Below are positions 45,056 through 53,501 of a DNA stretch of 64,000 nucleotides, in pieces. The notes beneath the pieces were generated by a model, which was given only the letters and a program-made list of their open reading frames with translations, was not told where the DNA came from and searched no databases. How positions within the stretch are numbered: position 1 is the first letter of the stretch; the number at the start of each line of letters is the position of its first letter. The stretch comes from Burkholderia diffusa (GTDB taxonomy: Bacteria; Pseudomonadota; Gammaproteobacteria; Burkholderiales; Burkholderiaceae), in the NCBI RefSeq assembly GCF_902499115.1, contig NZ_CABVPN010000024.1:1-64000 (forward strand), written 5' to 3'. The translations under genes were made by a program, and so were the position numbers.

Positions 45056-46822
45056 TCACGCGCCCTTCGGGCGCCCGCGCTTCGACGCGCCGCTTGCGCG
45101 CATCGTGCGCGCCAGCAGCGGCCGCAGTTGCGCGAGCGTGCGCGTGTTGAGCACGTCGTGCCGCGTGAGCCAACCACGCCGCGCCTGGCCGATGCCGTAT
45201 TCGAGGTTGTCCAGATCGTCGGCGCAACGTGCGTCCGAGCCGATCGCCACGGCGACACCGGCTTTCGCGGCCTCGCGGCACCAGACGTCCGGCAGATCGA
45301 GCCGTCGCGGGTCGCAATCGAGTTCGACGAAGCAGCGGCGCGCGGCGGCTGCGGCGAGCACACGCGGCACGTCGAGTTCACATGCGTCGCGTTCGCCGAG
45401 CAGCCGGCCGGTCGGATGCGCGAGGATCGTGAAATACGGATGATCCATCGCACGCAGGATTCGCCCGGTCTGCGCGTCGCCTGTCAGGTCGAAGCCGTCG
45501 CGCACCGCGCCGACGACGAGGTCGAGGCGCCCAAGCACGTCGTCGGGCACGTCGAGACTGCCGTCTTCGCGAATGCCGGCCTCGACGCCCTTCAACAGCA
45601 CGAAGTCGTCGAATGACGCGTTGAGGCGGTCGATCTCGTCGATCTGCCGCACGAGCCAGTCGCCATCCGCTCGGCCACCTTGCGTATCCGGTGCGCGATC
45701 GGTGACGGCCAGATACGCGAGCCCGCGGGCCCGGGCCGCATCCGCCATTGCGCGCAGGCTGTCGCGCCCGGCCGACGCCCTGGTATGCGCATGCAGATCG
45801 CCATGAACGTGCCTGCGCTCGACCAGCGCCGGCAGCGTGCCCGCGCGCGACGCGTCGATCTCGCCGCGGTCCTCGCGCAACTCGGGCGGCACCCAGTGAA
45901 GACCGATCGCCTCGTAGACGGATGCCTCCGTCGCGCCCGCGATCCGCTCGTCGCCGCGGAATACGCCGTATTCGTTGATCTTCAGGCCGCCGGCCTGCGC
46001 GATCCTGCGCAGGGCGATGTTGTGCGCCTTCGATCCCGTGAAATAGACGAGCGCGGCACCGAACGCGTCGGCATCGACGACGCGCAGGTCCACCTGCAGC
46101 CCGTTGCCGAGCATGACGCTCGAACGCGTCTTGCCGTTCGCGAGCACGCGCGCGACTTCACCGTAGCCGACGAACGCATCGGCCACCGCGGCCGGATCGC
46201 GCGCCGTCACGAGGATGTCGAGGTCGCCGACCGTCTCGCGGTTGCGGCGAAAACTGCCCGCCGGCACCGCTTCCCCGACGCCGGCCACCTTGCGCAGACG
46301 CTCGAGCAACGGCATCAGCGATTGCGCGGCATCCGGCAGCAGGAAGCGTTGCGGCTCGCGCTTCAGGCGGTCGTCGATCGCGTCGAGGAGATGGGCTTCG
46401 GTCTTCGCGCCGAAACCCGGCAGCGCGCGCACGTGCCCGCTCTTCGCTTCGACGCGTAGCTGTTCGAGCGACTCGACGTGCAGTGCGTCATGCAGCGCCT
46501 TGACTCGTTTCGCGCCGAGCCCCGGCACGTCGAGCAGTTCGACGATCGCGCGCGGCAGCGCATGGCGTAGCGTTTGCTGCAGTTCGCAGGTGCCGGTCGA
46601 GGCGATCTCGCGCAGCTTAGCCGCGAGATCGGCACCGATCGATGGAATCCGGCCGAGATCGCCGCCGCTCGCGAGCATCGCCGGAATGTCGCGCCCGTAA
46701 TCGGCAATCGTCCGCGCCGCGTTGCGATAGGCGCGCACCCTGAACGGGTTGGCGCCCTGGATCTCGAGCATATCGGCGATTTCGGCGAAGACGGCCGCAC
46801 ACTCGGCATTGTGGATCGGCAT
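45056..46822 (-). CDS. polX: PolX-type DNA polymerase with degenerate PHP domain
   Basis: A 588-aa protein: N-terminal 8-kDa and helix-hairpin-helix part (~1-150), family X polymerase palm (~170-310) with all three catalytic Asp (Asp200, Asp202 in GDLDIL; Asp245 in VDLRVV), and a C-terminal PHP domain (~338-570). The polymerase would fill gaps in base-excision or end-joining repair. The PHP domain normally gives 3'-5' exonuclease/AP endonuclease activity, but several metal ligands look replaced: TDH is TDR (376), SVH is AVR (441), DAH is DAR (532), and SDG is SAG. GDLHAHT and LAHPTGRL remain. Strong GGGAGG upstream. Confidence 0.88.
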   Translation of the reverse strand: MPIHNAECAAVFAEIADMLEIQGANPFRVRAYRNAARTIADYGRDIPAMLASGGDLGRIPSIGADLAAKLREIASTGTCELQQTLRHALPRAIVELLDVPGLGAKRVKALHDALHVESLEQLRVEAKSGHVRALPGFGAKTEAHLLDAIDDRLKREPQRFLLPDAAQSLMPLLERLRKVAGVGEAVPAGSFRRNRETVGDLDILVTARDPAAVADAFVGYGEVARVLANGKTRSSVMLGNGLQVDLRVVDADAFGAALVYFTGSKAHNIALRRIAQAGGLKINEYGVFRGDERIAGATEASVYEAIGLHWVPPELREDRGEIDASRAGTLPALVERRHVHGDLHAHTRASAGRDSLRAMADAARARGLAYLAVTDRAPDTQGGRADGDWLVRQIDEIDRLNASFDDFVLLKGVEAGIREDGSLDVPDDVLGRLDLVVGAVRDGFDLTGDAQTGRILRAMDHPYFTILAHPTGRLLGERDACELDVPRVLAAAAARRCFVELDCDPRRLDLPDVWCREAAKAGVAVAIGSDARCADDLDNLEYGIGQARRGWLTRHDVLNTRTLAQLRPLLARTMRASGASKRGRPKGA

Positions 46823-46991
46823 GGTCGGCGTGGCTCCCTCCCACGTGGATGGCGCCGTGCGCTGGTGCGGCGACCTCTGCCCGCCCGGCGCCGCATGTCG
46901 ACGACGGCGGGCGCCCGTTGATCATCCTGCACCGATTGCCCGTGTCATGTCGCGCGAGGCATGCGGTCTGCGCGGCTCCTGCGCCGATACA

Positions 46992-47384
46992 TCAGAGCGA
47001 TGCGCGCGGCGTCGTCGCGTAGCGACGCTCGTACAGGGACTGGCAATGCGTGCAACGCTCGGCAGTCGGGCGCGCGAGCAGCCGCGCGTAGCCGACCGGC
47101 GCATCGCAATCGATGCATTCGCCGTAGCTGCCGTCGCGGATGCGCTGCTGCGCGCGCCCGATCGCACGCAACTCGGCCAGCTTCATTCCGATCAGCGCGT
47201 GATCCATGTCGACGAACAGATCGGCGTTCGCCTCGTCGCCCTCGTCCGGCGCCGCGCCGGCGAGCTCCGCATAGGACTCCGACGCGCGCTGGTCCTCGCT
47301 CGTCCGGATGTTCGCCCGCAACGCCAACTCGCTCTCGGTCAGGCGCCGCTGCAGCGTCTGCCGTTGTTCTCGATCGAGCGCCAT
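46992..47384 (-). CDS. DksA/TraR-type zinc-finger protein
   Basis: A 130-aa protein with an N-terminal coiled coil (~1-85) and a four-Cys zinc finger (CIDCDAP and CTHCQ, ~90-120). DksA-like proteins enter the RNA polymerase secondary channel and modulate initiation with or without ppGpp. The acidic tip carries DEGDEANADLF, as in DksA-like Asp tips. ATG at 47384 is preceded by AAAGGAGAGACGGCG. Located upstream of polX on the same strand with a 169-nt gap. Confidence 0.88.
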   Translation of the reverse strand: MALDREQRQTLQRRLTESELALRANIRTSEDQRASESYAELAGAAPDEGDEANADLFVDMDHALIGMKLAELRAIGRAQQRIRDGSYGECIDCDAPVGYARLLARPTAERCTHCQSLYERRYATTPRASL

Positions 47385-47727
47385 CGCCGTCTCTCCTTTT
47401 CCGGGTTCCGCGCAAAGCGCATGCGGCGCGCGGTTGTCGCGCCGGTGCGCGGCGGGCCGGAACGCCCGGCTCGCCGCGCCCGGATGCGCGCCCGGCCGCA
47501 CGAAGCGCCGGACGCATTCGACGCAGCATAAACCCAATGCACACGCATGTGTTGACCGTCGTCAGCGCCCGCACCATGCGCGCGAAAAACCGGGGACCGA
47601 CGCGATAATCCCGCACGCGCGCATTCGTCTGACGCAGCCGCCGTTGAGGTCGATCAATCCCCTGTAAAAAGTTGCGACGTAGATTGAAAGCATGCGCGGT
47701 GAATCCGCGGCTTTCCGGGAGAACGTC
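47385..47727. other. Intergenic region with divergent promoters
   Basis: About 340 nt between the DksA-like gene and a small membrane-protein gene. GC-rich near the DksA-like gene. The last ~60 nt (CCCTGTAAAAAGTTGCGACGTAGATTGAAAGC) are lower in GC and may be the promoter of the small gene. No other gene seen. Confidence 0.4.
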
Positions 47728-47901
47728 ATGTTGTTCGGCGTCGTCATCTGGGTGGCCCTTGCGGCCCTGTTCCCGACGATGGTCGTGCCGACGATCCAGC
47801 ACGCCATCCAGCCGTCGAGCGCGCAAGCCGCGCCCGATGCCAGCCCCGCCGTCACGCCCACCGCGTCGCCGGCGGCCGCTCAGCCGCCGTCGGACGGTTG
47901 A
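47728..47901 (+). CDS. Small single-helix membrane protein, unknown function
   Basis: A 57-aa protein with one hydrophobic helix (~2-22, FGVVIWVALAALFPTMVVP) and an Ala/Pro/Ser-rich tail. The ATG at 47728 has GGGAG eight nt upstream; an ATG at 47692 would add 12 residues but lacks a good site. I do not recognise it. Confidence 0.5.
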   Translation: MLFGVVIWVALAALFPTMVVPTIQHAIQPSSAQAAPDASPAVTPTASPAAAQPPSDG

Positions 47902-47983
47902 CGCGCGGTTTCAGGTGCGCCGTTGCGTGGAGCATCGCATCGACGACGAAGGAACCGCGCATAATACTTCGCAATCCTGTTCA

Positions 47984-49375
47984 TCAAAATGCATTACGCC
48001 CGACGAAACCACGAACGACCGTCATCAGGATGATCTTCATGTCGAACCAGAAGCTCCAGTTCTGCATGTAGAACAGATCGAACTTCACACGCGCGGCCAT
48101 CGCCTCGACCTTGCGCGTCTCGCCGCGATAGCCGTTCACCTGCGCCCATCCCGTGATCCCCGGCCGTACGCGATAGCGATACATGTAGCAGTCGACCAGT
48201 TGCCGGTAGAAGTCGTCGTGTTCGATCGCATGCGGACGCGGGCCAACCACCGACATCTGGCCGAACAACACGTTGAAGAACTGGGGCAGCTCGTCGAGCG
48301 ACGTGCGCCGCAGGAACGCGCCGACAGGCGTGATGCGCGCGTCGTTGCGCGATGCCTGCCGTACGACACCGGGCTGTGCGCGATGCACGCGCATCGTCCT
48401 GAATTTGAGGATGTGAAACTCGCGACCGTCGGCACCCTTGCGGCGCTGCCTGAACAAGACAGGCCCCGGCGACGACAGCTTCACGGCGACCGCCAGCACC
48501 GCAAGCAGCGGCAGCAGCGGGATCAGCACGGCGACCGCGAACATCCGGTCGAACGCGAACTTCGCCCACAGTTCCGGAGCGGAACGCGGCGTGGTCGCGA
48601 GGTTGATTGCCGGCATGCCGAGCACATCGGTCGCGGATCGCTCGACGACCGCCATCTGCCGCACGTCAGGCAACAGTCGCAACTCGACGAACTCGTCGCG
48701 CAATTCGCGCACGATGCGCTGAATGCGCGACTCGTGCGACATCGGCAGCGTAAGCCACACTTCGTCGATCTCGCCGCCGCGGATCATGCGCCGCAGCGCG
48801 CCCCAGTCGCCGATCACCGGGACGCCGCCGATTCCGTCGGCGGCTGCCGAGGCCGGCGCGTCGTCGTCGAACACGCAGGCCGCCGCGAACGGGCCGGCAG
48901 GCTCGCGCTGCATGCGCTCGATCGCCACCCGTCCGTAAGCGGTCGCGCCGACGATCGCGACCCGCCGCTGCCGCGCGCGCGGATCGCCCCGCTTGATCGC
49001 CAGCGCGCACAGTGCCAGCCTGCCAAGCAGCAGTGCCGCGTCGCCGGACAGCACCGTCCGCGCAATCCAGCGCGTCGTGACCGTGCCGCCGCGGTTCATG
49101 ATCCACATCGTGCCAGCCACCGTCAGCATGCCCGCGCACACAACGGCGATCATCGTGCGCGTCAGCACGGTGCCGCTGTCATGCGACGATGCCGCGCCGC
49201 GCAACAAGCGCACACTGCTCGGCAACAGCGCAACCGTCAACACGCACAGCAATGCAATCGCGCCGCGCTGCGCGTCCGACAGATCGCGCCATGCGAGTCC
49301 CATCACCGCCTGCGCGGAGAGCGCGCCTGCCAGCACGAGCGCGGCATCGGCCGCGGCGATCGCGGCGCGCCGCAT
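47984..49375 (-). CDS. Undecaprenyl-phosphate sugar phosphotransferase (WcaJ/BceB-like)
   Basis: A 463-aa polyisoprenyl-phosphate hexose-1-phosphate transferase that starts an exopolysaccharide repeat unit by putting a sugar phosphate on the lipid carrier. N-terminal membrane helices (~10-115), a central nucleotide-binding-like domain (RRVAIVGATAYGRVAIERM), and the C-terminal catalytic domain with KFAFDRMFAVAVL, KFRTM, RRTSLDELPQFFNVL, SVVGPRPH and RPGITGWAQVNG. ATG at 49375 has GGTGGAG upstream; 49405 is an alternative. It directly follows a CRP/FNR gene on the same strand, so both are probably cotranscribed. Confidence 0.88.
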   Translation of the reverse strand: MRRAAIAAADAALVLAGALSAQAVMGLAWRDLSDAQRGAIALLCVLTVALLPSSVRLLRGAASSHDSGTVLTRTMIAVVCAGMLTVAGTMWIMNRGGTVTTRWIARTVLSGDAALLLGRLALCALAIKRGDPRARQRRVAIVGATAYGRVAIERMQREPAGPFAAACVFDDDAPASAAADGIGGVPVIGDWGALRRMIRGGEIDEVWLTLPMSHESRIQRIVRELRDEFVELRLLPDVRQMAVVERSATDVLGMPAINLATTPRSAPELWAKFAFDRMFAVAVLIPLLPLLAVLAVAVKLSSPGPVLFRQRRKGADGREFHILKFRTMRVHRAQPGVVRQASRNDARITPVGAFLRRTSLDELPQFFNVLFGQMSVVGPRPHAIEHDDFYRQLVDCYMYRYRVRPGITGWAQVNGYRGETRKVEAMAARVKFDLFYMQNWSFWFDMKIILMTVVRGFVGRNAF

Positions 49376-49407
49376 CGTATTCGCTCCACCCGCCATCGCA
49401 TGCATCG

Positions 49408-50190
49408 TCACGCACCGTGCGCGGGGAATCCGCCGTGCACGTCGTACATGCGCGGTCGCACCGGCATCGATCGCACGCCTGCACGCGTGCCGAGCAGCCG
49501 GCGATAGTCCGCACGAATCAGCTCGTAGCACTCGCACGCCTGGCGCTCGAGGCTGTCGCGATCGAGCACCGTGATGCGGCCGCGACGCTGACGAATCAGC
49601 CCGGCTTCCTGCAGGTTGCCGGCTGCTTCCGTCACCCCCTCGCGACGCACGCCGAGCATGTTCGCGATCGTCTGCTGCGTGACGGCCAGTTCGTCGCCGT
49701 CGATCCGGTCATGCGCGAGCAGCAGCCAGCGGCTCAACTGCTCGCTGACCGAGTGATGGCGGTTGCACAACGCGCTGCGCGAAATCTGCGCCATCATCGC
49801 CTGGCAGTAGTTCAACAACAGCCGATACGTCGCCGGCGAACGTTCGAATTCCGCGCGCATCACGCAGGTCGGCACACGGTAGGCCATCCCGCCGATACGG
49901 ACTTCGATGCGGTTCGATACCGAGGTGCCGCCGACGAGCGTCGCCAGGCCGACCACACCTTCGCGGCCGACCACGGCAACCTCGACCATCGCGCCGTCTT
50001 CCATCAGGTGCTGCACCGACATCATGGCGGTCGTCGGGAAATGCAGATGGCGCATCGGTTCCCCGACACGGTCGAGCATGCCGGCCTTGATCCTGACCAG
50101 TTCGAGGTGCGGTGCGATGGCACGGATGCTGTCCTCCGGGAGGGCATCGAGGATGGCATTCGCCGAGTAGCTCGAGTGAAGATGAAGCAT
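49408..50190 (-). CDS. CRP/FNR-family regulator (exopolysaccharide locus)
   Basis: A 260-aa regulator with a cyclic-nucleotide-binding-like beta barrel (~20-140) and a C-terminal Crp helix-turn-helix (~165-225, QQTIANMLGVRREGVTEAAGNLQ). FNR-type iron Cys are absent. Members of this branch in Burkholderia include the c-di-GMP effector BerA; whether this gene or its divergent neighbour is the BerA orthologue cannot be settled here. MLHLHSSYSANAIL is the start; a longer frame upstream is rejected. A -24/-12-like site lies about 180 nt upstream. Confidence 0.85.
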   Translation of the reverse strand: MLHLHSSYSANAILDALPEDSIRAIAPHLELVRIKAGMLDRVGEPMRHLHFPTTAMMSVQHLMEDGAMVEVAVVGREGVVGLATLVGGTSVSNRIEVRIGGMAYRVPTCVMRAEFERSPATYRLLLNYCQAMMAQISRSALCNRHHSVSEQLSRWLLLAHDRIDGDELAVTQQTIANMLGVRREGVTEAAGNLQEAGLIRQRRGRITVLDRDSLERQACECYELIRADYRRLLGTRAGVRSMPVRPRMYDVHGGFPAHGA

Positions 50191-51105
50191 GTCTGTATCC
50201 CATTTGTCTTCCGCGCCGCATGCAGCTGCGTCAGCGGAACTCGTTATCGTGATGCGCGTCCGGATGGCGACGCGGGTTGCGGCCCACAACCCTCCATCCA
50301 ATCGACCTGCGGCTTCACGCCGCCGGATCGAATCGGGAGTCCCGTTTCGATGCGCCCATCTCAATAAGCGATTTACGTGCCAATACCCGCTTCATCCTTA
50401 ATATATAAATGACCAGCGATTTAGCCCCGCCGAATTACCAACTGAAAACTGTCAAAAGCGTCTCATTTTCGGACACCCTCTGCCACAGTGGAGACAGGAA
50501 GCGATTCGACTGATCAATGATCACCGAGTGCGCGGCGGCGCCAGCAGCGGCGCGCGAAGCTTATCGTTCAAATACTTACGGGCCGTTTTCAATTGTTTCC
50601 GTGATGTCTCGCATGGCGCCTGGGCGGTTCACGGCACCTCGAATGATCGTTTGAAACTGTCTCAAATATGAATCGACACATTAATTTACGGCTTTGTAAG
50701 CGAACGCACATAACAGACGTAACAACATGATTTAATTGATAACTTTACAACTTCAATCCCGATTGTCAAATAATGCTAGATGCATTCTTAATGTTTTACA
50801 TGTACGATACCCGTCACTTCTCGATTGATTCCGGATCGACATCGAATTCTCGACTTATCCGTCGATCCATATCAACGCGATTAACTCTTTAGAGCATGAT
50901 CTTCAAATCCATATAACATTTTCATTTACGTTGAATCGTCAAACTTTGTGAAGTGACGTAGTGCGCAATTTATCGAATTCAATTGCGTGCTAGCCTTTTC
51001 TCGCCATCGTCATTCGAATTTCGACGAACACAAATCCGCACGCGCGTGCTAAATCCCCGGGGATGCCGCCGCGCGACGTGCGACCGCCCCCTACGAGGAT
51101 GCGCC
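50191..51105. promoter_or_regulatory. Long divergent regulatory region between two CRP/FNR genes
   Basis: 915 nt with no recognisable gene and clearly AT-rich from about 50640 to 50990, in strong contrast to the surrounding genome. It holds the sigma54-like site described at 50366-50382 and TGATCA-A-TGATCA (50511-50523), a possible CRP/FNR-type dyad. Such a long AT-rich regulatory tract suggests multiple input, including silencing by H-NS-like proteins. Confidence 0.55.
50366..50382 (-). promoter_or_regulatory. Sigma54 (-24/-12) promoter candidate
   Basis: On the minus strand TGGCACG-TAAA-TCGCT has the invariant GG-N10-GC spacing and a perfect -24 element; the -12 is TCGCT instead of TTGCW. 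It would drive the CRP/FNR gene ending at 49408 and the sugar transferase behind it. A sigma54 activator gene is 8 kb away in the same locus. Confidence 0.5.
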
Positions 51106-51888
51106 GTGACCCACCAGGCCAATGACGCCGTCGCCCACGCGAACGGCATGATCGAGCTCTCCCACAGCTTCGACGCCAACCGGTTCCTCGCGGCCCTCGA
51201 CCGCGAGGAACGCGCCACGCTGATTGCCAATCTTCAGCTCGTTCACCTGAAATCGGGCCAGGTGCTGTGCGAGCCCGGCGAAACGCTCGCAGCGGTTTAC
51301 CTGCCCGTAACGACGGCGATTTCGCTGCAGTACGTTTCGTCCGGCGGCATGACGCTGGAAGTTGCCGAGATCGGCAGCGAGAGTGTCGTATGCGACGACG
51401 TGATCGGCGGCAGCGGCCGGATGCCGTGCCGTGCCGTCGCATGCCGCGACGGCTTCGTCTACCGGCTGGACCGACGCATATTCACCGCCGCTTTCGATGC
51501 GTCGCCGGTGATTCGCCACCTGGTGTTTGTCTGCGTGCGGCTGCTGATGGCCCAGGTATCGCAGATCACGTTCTGCAGCCGTCATCACGTGCTCAAACAT
51601 CAGTTATGCAGATGGTTCCTGCTTGCCTACGACCGGTCGCGCAGCATCGAGATCCAGGTCACCCACAGCATGCTCGCGCAGATGCTCGGCGTGCGTCGCG
51701 AAACGGTCACGGACGCAGCCGGCGAGATTCAGAAGCTCGGCCTGATTCGACAGTACCGGAGCTCGATCGAGCTTGCCGATCTTGCGGGCCTCGAGAAAAT
51801 GTCGTGCGGCTGCCGCGCGATCGTGCGCGACGAGATGAAGCGCATCCTGTCGGCCGACTCGAGCGTGACCGCCGCGGCACGCGCGTGA
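51106..51888 (+). CDS. CRP/FNR-family regulator, paralog (BerA-like)
   Basis: A 260-aa regulator, same length and layout as the divergent CRP/FNR gene: ligand barrel (~20-145, LQLVHLKSGQVLCEPGETLAAVYLP) and C-terminal helix-turn-helix (HSMLAQMLGVRRETVTDAAGEIQ). GTG at 51106 with GAGG eight nt upstream is chosen; ATG at 51148 would remove 14 residues. It is followed after 168 nt by the acyl-carrier operon on the same strand and is a likely regulator of it and of biofilm polysaccharide genes (inference from position). Confidence 0.85.
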   Translation: MTHQANDAVAHANGMIELSHSFDANRFLAALDREERATLIANLQLVHLKSGQVLCEPGETLAAVYLPVTTAISLQYVSSGGMTLEVAEIGSESVVCDDVIGGSGRMPCRAVACRDGFVYRLDRRIFTAAFDASPVIRHLVFVCVRLLMAQVSQITFCSRHHVLKHQLCRWFLLAYDRSRSIEIQVTHSMLAQMLGVRRETVTDAAGEIQKLGLIRQYRSSIELADLAGLEKMSCGCRAIVRDEMKRILSADSSVTAAARA

Positions 51889-52056
51889 TGCGCACGCCGT
51901 TTCGGCGCACGCGTGCGATCCGAGTCAGCCGATTGTAGGGTGGCGTACAGAACGCCGTGCTTGCGAATGGTCTACTGATGCCGGACTGCCGGGGGGATGT
52001 CAGCGCGCTGCGCGCGTCCGACCGTGCGGACGACATCACACACGCCGGAGCAGCAC

Positions 52057-52308
52057 GTGAAAAACGAAATCAGAACCATCCTCAAGCACGTTGCCCACCT
52101 CGAAGCCGCGATCGATTCGATCGGTGACGGGGACGACCTCTACGAAGCGGGCCTCTCCTCGCTCGACACGATCCAGTTGATGCTCGCGATCGAGAAGCAG
52201 TTCAACATCGAGATTCCCGACGAGATGCTGAACCGCAATCTGTTCCGCAGCATCGACGCGCTCGCGGACACGATCGCTACGCTGCAACGCTCCGAGCATT
52301 CCGCATGA
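52057..52308 (+). CDS. Acyl carrier protein
   Basis: An 83-aa carrier protein. The phosphopantetheine Ser is Ser35 in GLSSLDTIQLMLAIEKQF; the usual DSL is SSL. Helix II and the IEIPDEML stretch are typical of carrier proteins. GTG start with CCGGAG upstream. Its stop overlaps the next start (ATGA). It presumably carries an amino acid or acyl group loaded by the ligase two genes downstream. Confidence 0.9.
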   Translation: MKNEIRTILKHVAHLEAAIDSIGDGDDLYEAGLSSLDTIQLMLAIEKQFNIEIPDEMLNRNLFRSIDALADTIATLQRSEHSA

Positions 52309-53501
52309 GCGCGCTGCTTCCCGAACTCGCGGCCGACGACGATGCGCGCCGGCTCGACGAGGCCGCGCACGCGGTCGCGCAAATCGCCGCCCAGCACGCG
52401 GATGCGGTCGATCGCGACGCGCGCTGCCCTGTCGAAGCGATCGAGGCCATGCGCGCGCGCCGCCTGCTGAGCGCAATGGTCCCGGCCCAGCTCGGCGGCG
52501 CCGGCGCATCGCTGGCCGACATCGCATCGGCATGCTCGATCCTCGGCCAGGCCTGCGCATCGTCGGCGATGGTGTTCGCGATGCACCAGATCCAGGTCGC
52601 CTGCATCGTCCATCACGCTGCCGACCAGGGCTGGCACAAGCTGTTCCTGCAGCAGCTCGTGCGCCATCAGTGGCTGCTCGCGTCGGCGACGTCGGAAGAC
52701 GGCGTCGGCGGCAACCTGCGCGCGAGCCAGTGCGCGCTCGCGACCAACGGCGGCGAATTCCGGCTGCACAAGTCCGCGCCGACGATCTCGTACGGCGACT
52801 ATGCGGACGGTATCCTCGCGACCGCGCGGCGCGACGCCGACGCGCCGGCGTCCGACCAGGTGCTCGTTACCCTGCTGCGCGACGGCTATACGCTCACGCG
52901 CCGCGGCGAATGGGACACGCTCGGCATGCGCGGAACGTGCAGCAACGGCTTCGTGCTCGACGCACACGGCGCGACCGAGCAATGCCTGCCCGTGCCGTTC
53001 GCGCAGATCGCCGAACAGACGATGGTGCCGGTTTCGCACATCCTGTGGGCGGCGGTGTGGATCGGCGTGGCCGGCGATGCGTTCCATCGTGCGCATCAGT
53101 TCTTCCGCGCGCAGGCGCGCCAGACTGACGGCGCGCCGTCGCCCGCGTCGCGGCGCATCGCCGAATCGCTTGCGCTGATGCAGGCGATGCAAGCCCGCGT
53201 CGACAACGTACTGCGCCTCTATGCCAGCGCGTCGCCCCGCTCGTGGTCGGCCGGCATGGCCTGGGCTGCCGAGATCAACACGCTGAAGACTTATGTGTCG
53301 TCGACCGCGCTCGAAGTCGCACAGCAGGCAATGATGATCTGCGGGATGGCCGGCTACAAGCACGGCACGCCGTTCAGCATCGGCCGCCATCTGCGCGACC
53401 TGCACGCGGCGCCGCTGATGATCAGCAACGACCGCATTGCCGCCAATACCGCGAGCTTGCTGCTCGCATTGCGTCCCGCGACGCTGGAGATCCATTCGTG
53501 A
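52305..53501 (+). CDS. Acyl-CoA-dehydrogenase-like flavoprotein (carrier-protein pathway)
   Basis: A 398-aa protein with the acyl-CoA dehydrogenase layout: helical N-domain (~15-120, VPAQLGGAGASLADIASACS), beta domain (~125-230), FAD helical bundle (~240-385, VAQQAMMICGMAGYKHGTPFSIGRHLRD). The usual catalytic Glu near the C-terminus (YEGT-like) is not apparent (LMISNDRIAAN). Lodged between a carrier protein and an amino acid:carrier-protein ligase with 4-nt overlaps on both sides, it probably oxidises a carrier-bound aminoacyl thioester, as prolyl-carrier dehydrogenases do (inference). Confidence 0.85.
   Translation: MSALLPELAADDDARRLDEAAHAVAQIAAQHADAVDRDARCPVEAIEAMRARRLLSAMVPAQLGGAGASLADIASACSILGQACASSAMVFAMHQIQVACIVHHAADQGWHKLFLQQLVRHQWLLASATSEDGVGGNLRASQCALATNGGEFRLHKSAPTISYGDYADGILATARRDADAPASDQVLVTLLRDGYTLTRRGEWDTLGMRGTCSNGFVLDAHGATEQCLPVPFAQIAEQTMVPVSHILWAAVWIGVAGDAFHRAHQFFRAQARQTDGAPSPASRRIAESLALMQAMQARVDNVLRLYASASPRSWSAGMAWAAEINTLKTYVSSTALEVAQQAMMICGMAGYKHGTPFSIGRHLRDLHAAPLMISNDRIAANTASLLLALRPATLEIHS

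Noticed and set aside
50511..50523. TGATCA-A-TGATCA as a definite FNR box
   Set aside because: Spacing does not match the TTGAT-N4-ATCAA consensus; it is only a possible site.
51889..52056. Sigma54 promoter in front of the carrier-protein operon (TGGCGTA...ACGC)
   Set aside because: GG-N10-GC spacing is present but the rest of the -24 and -12 elements is poor.
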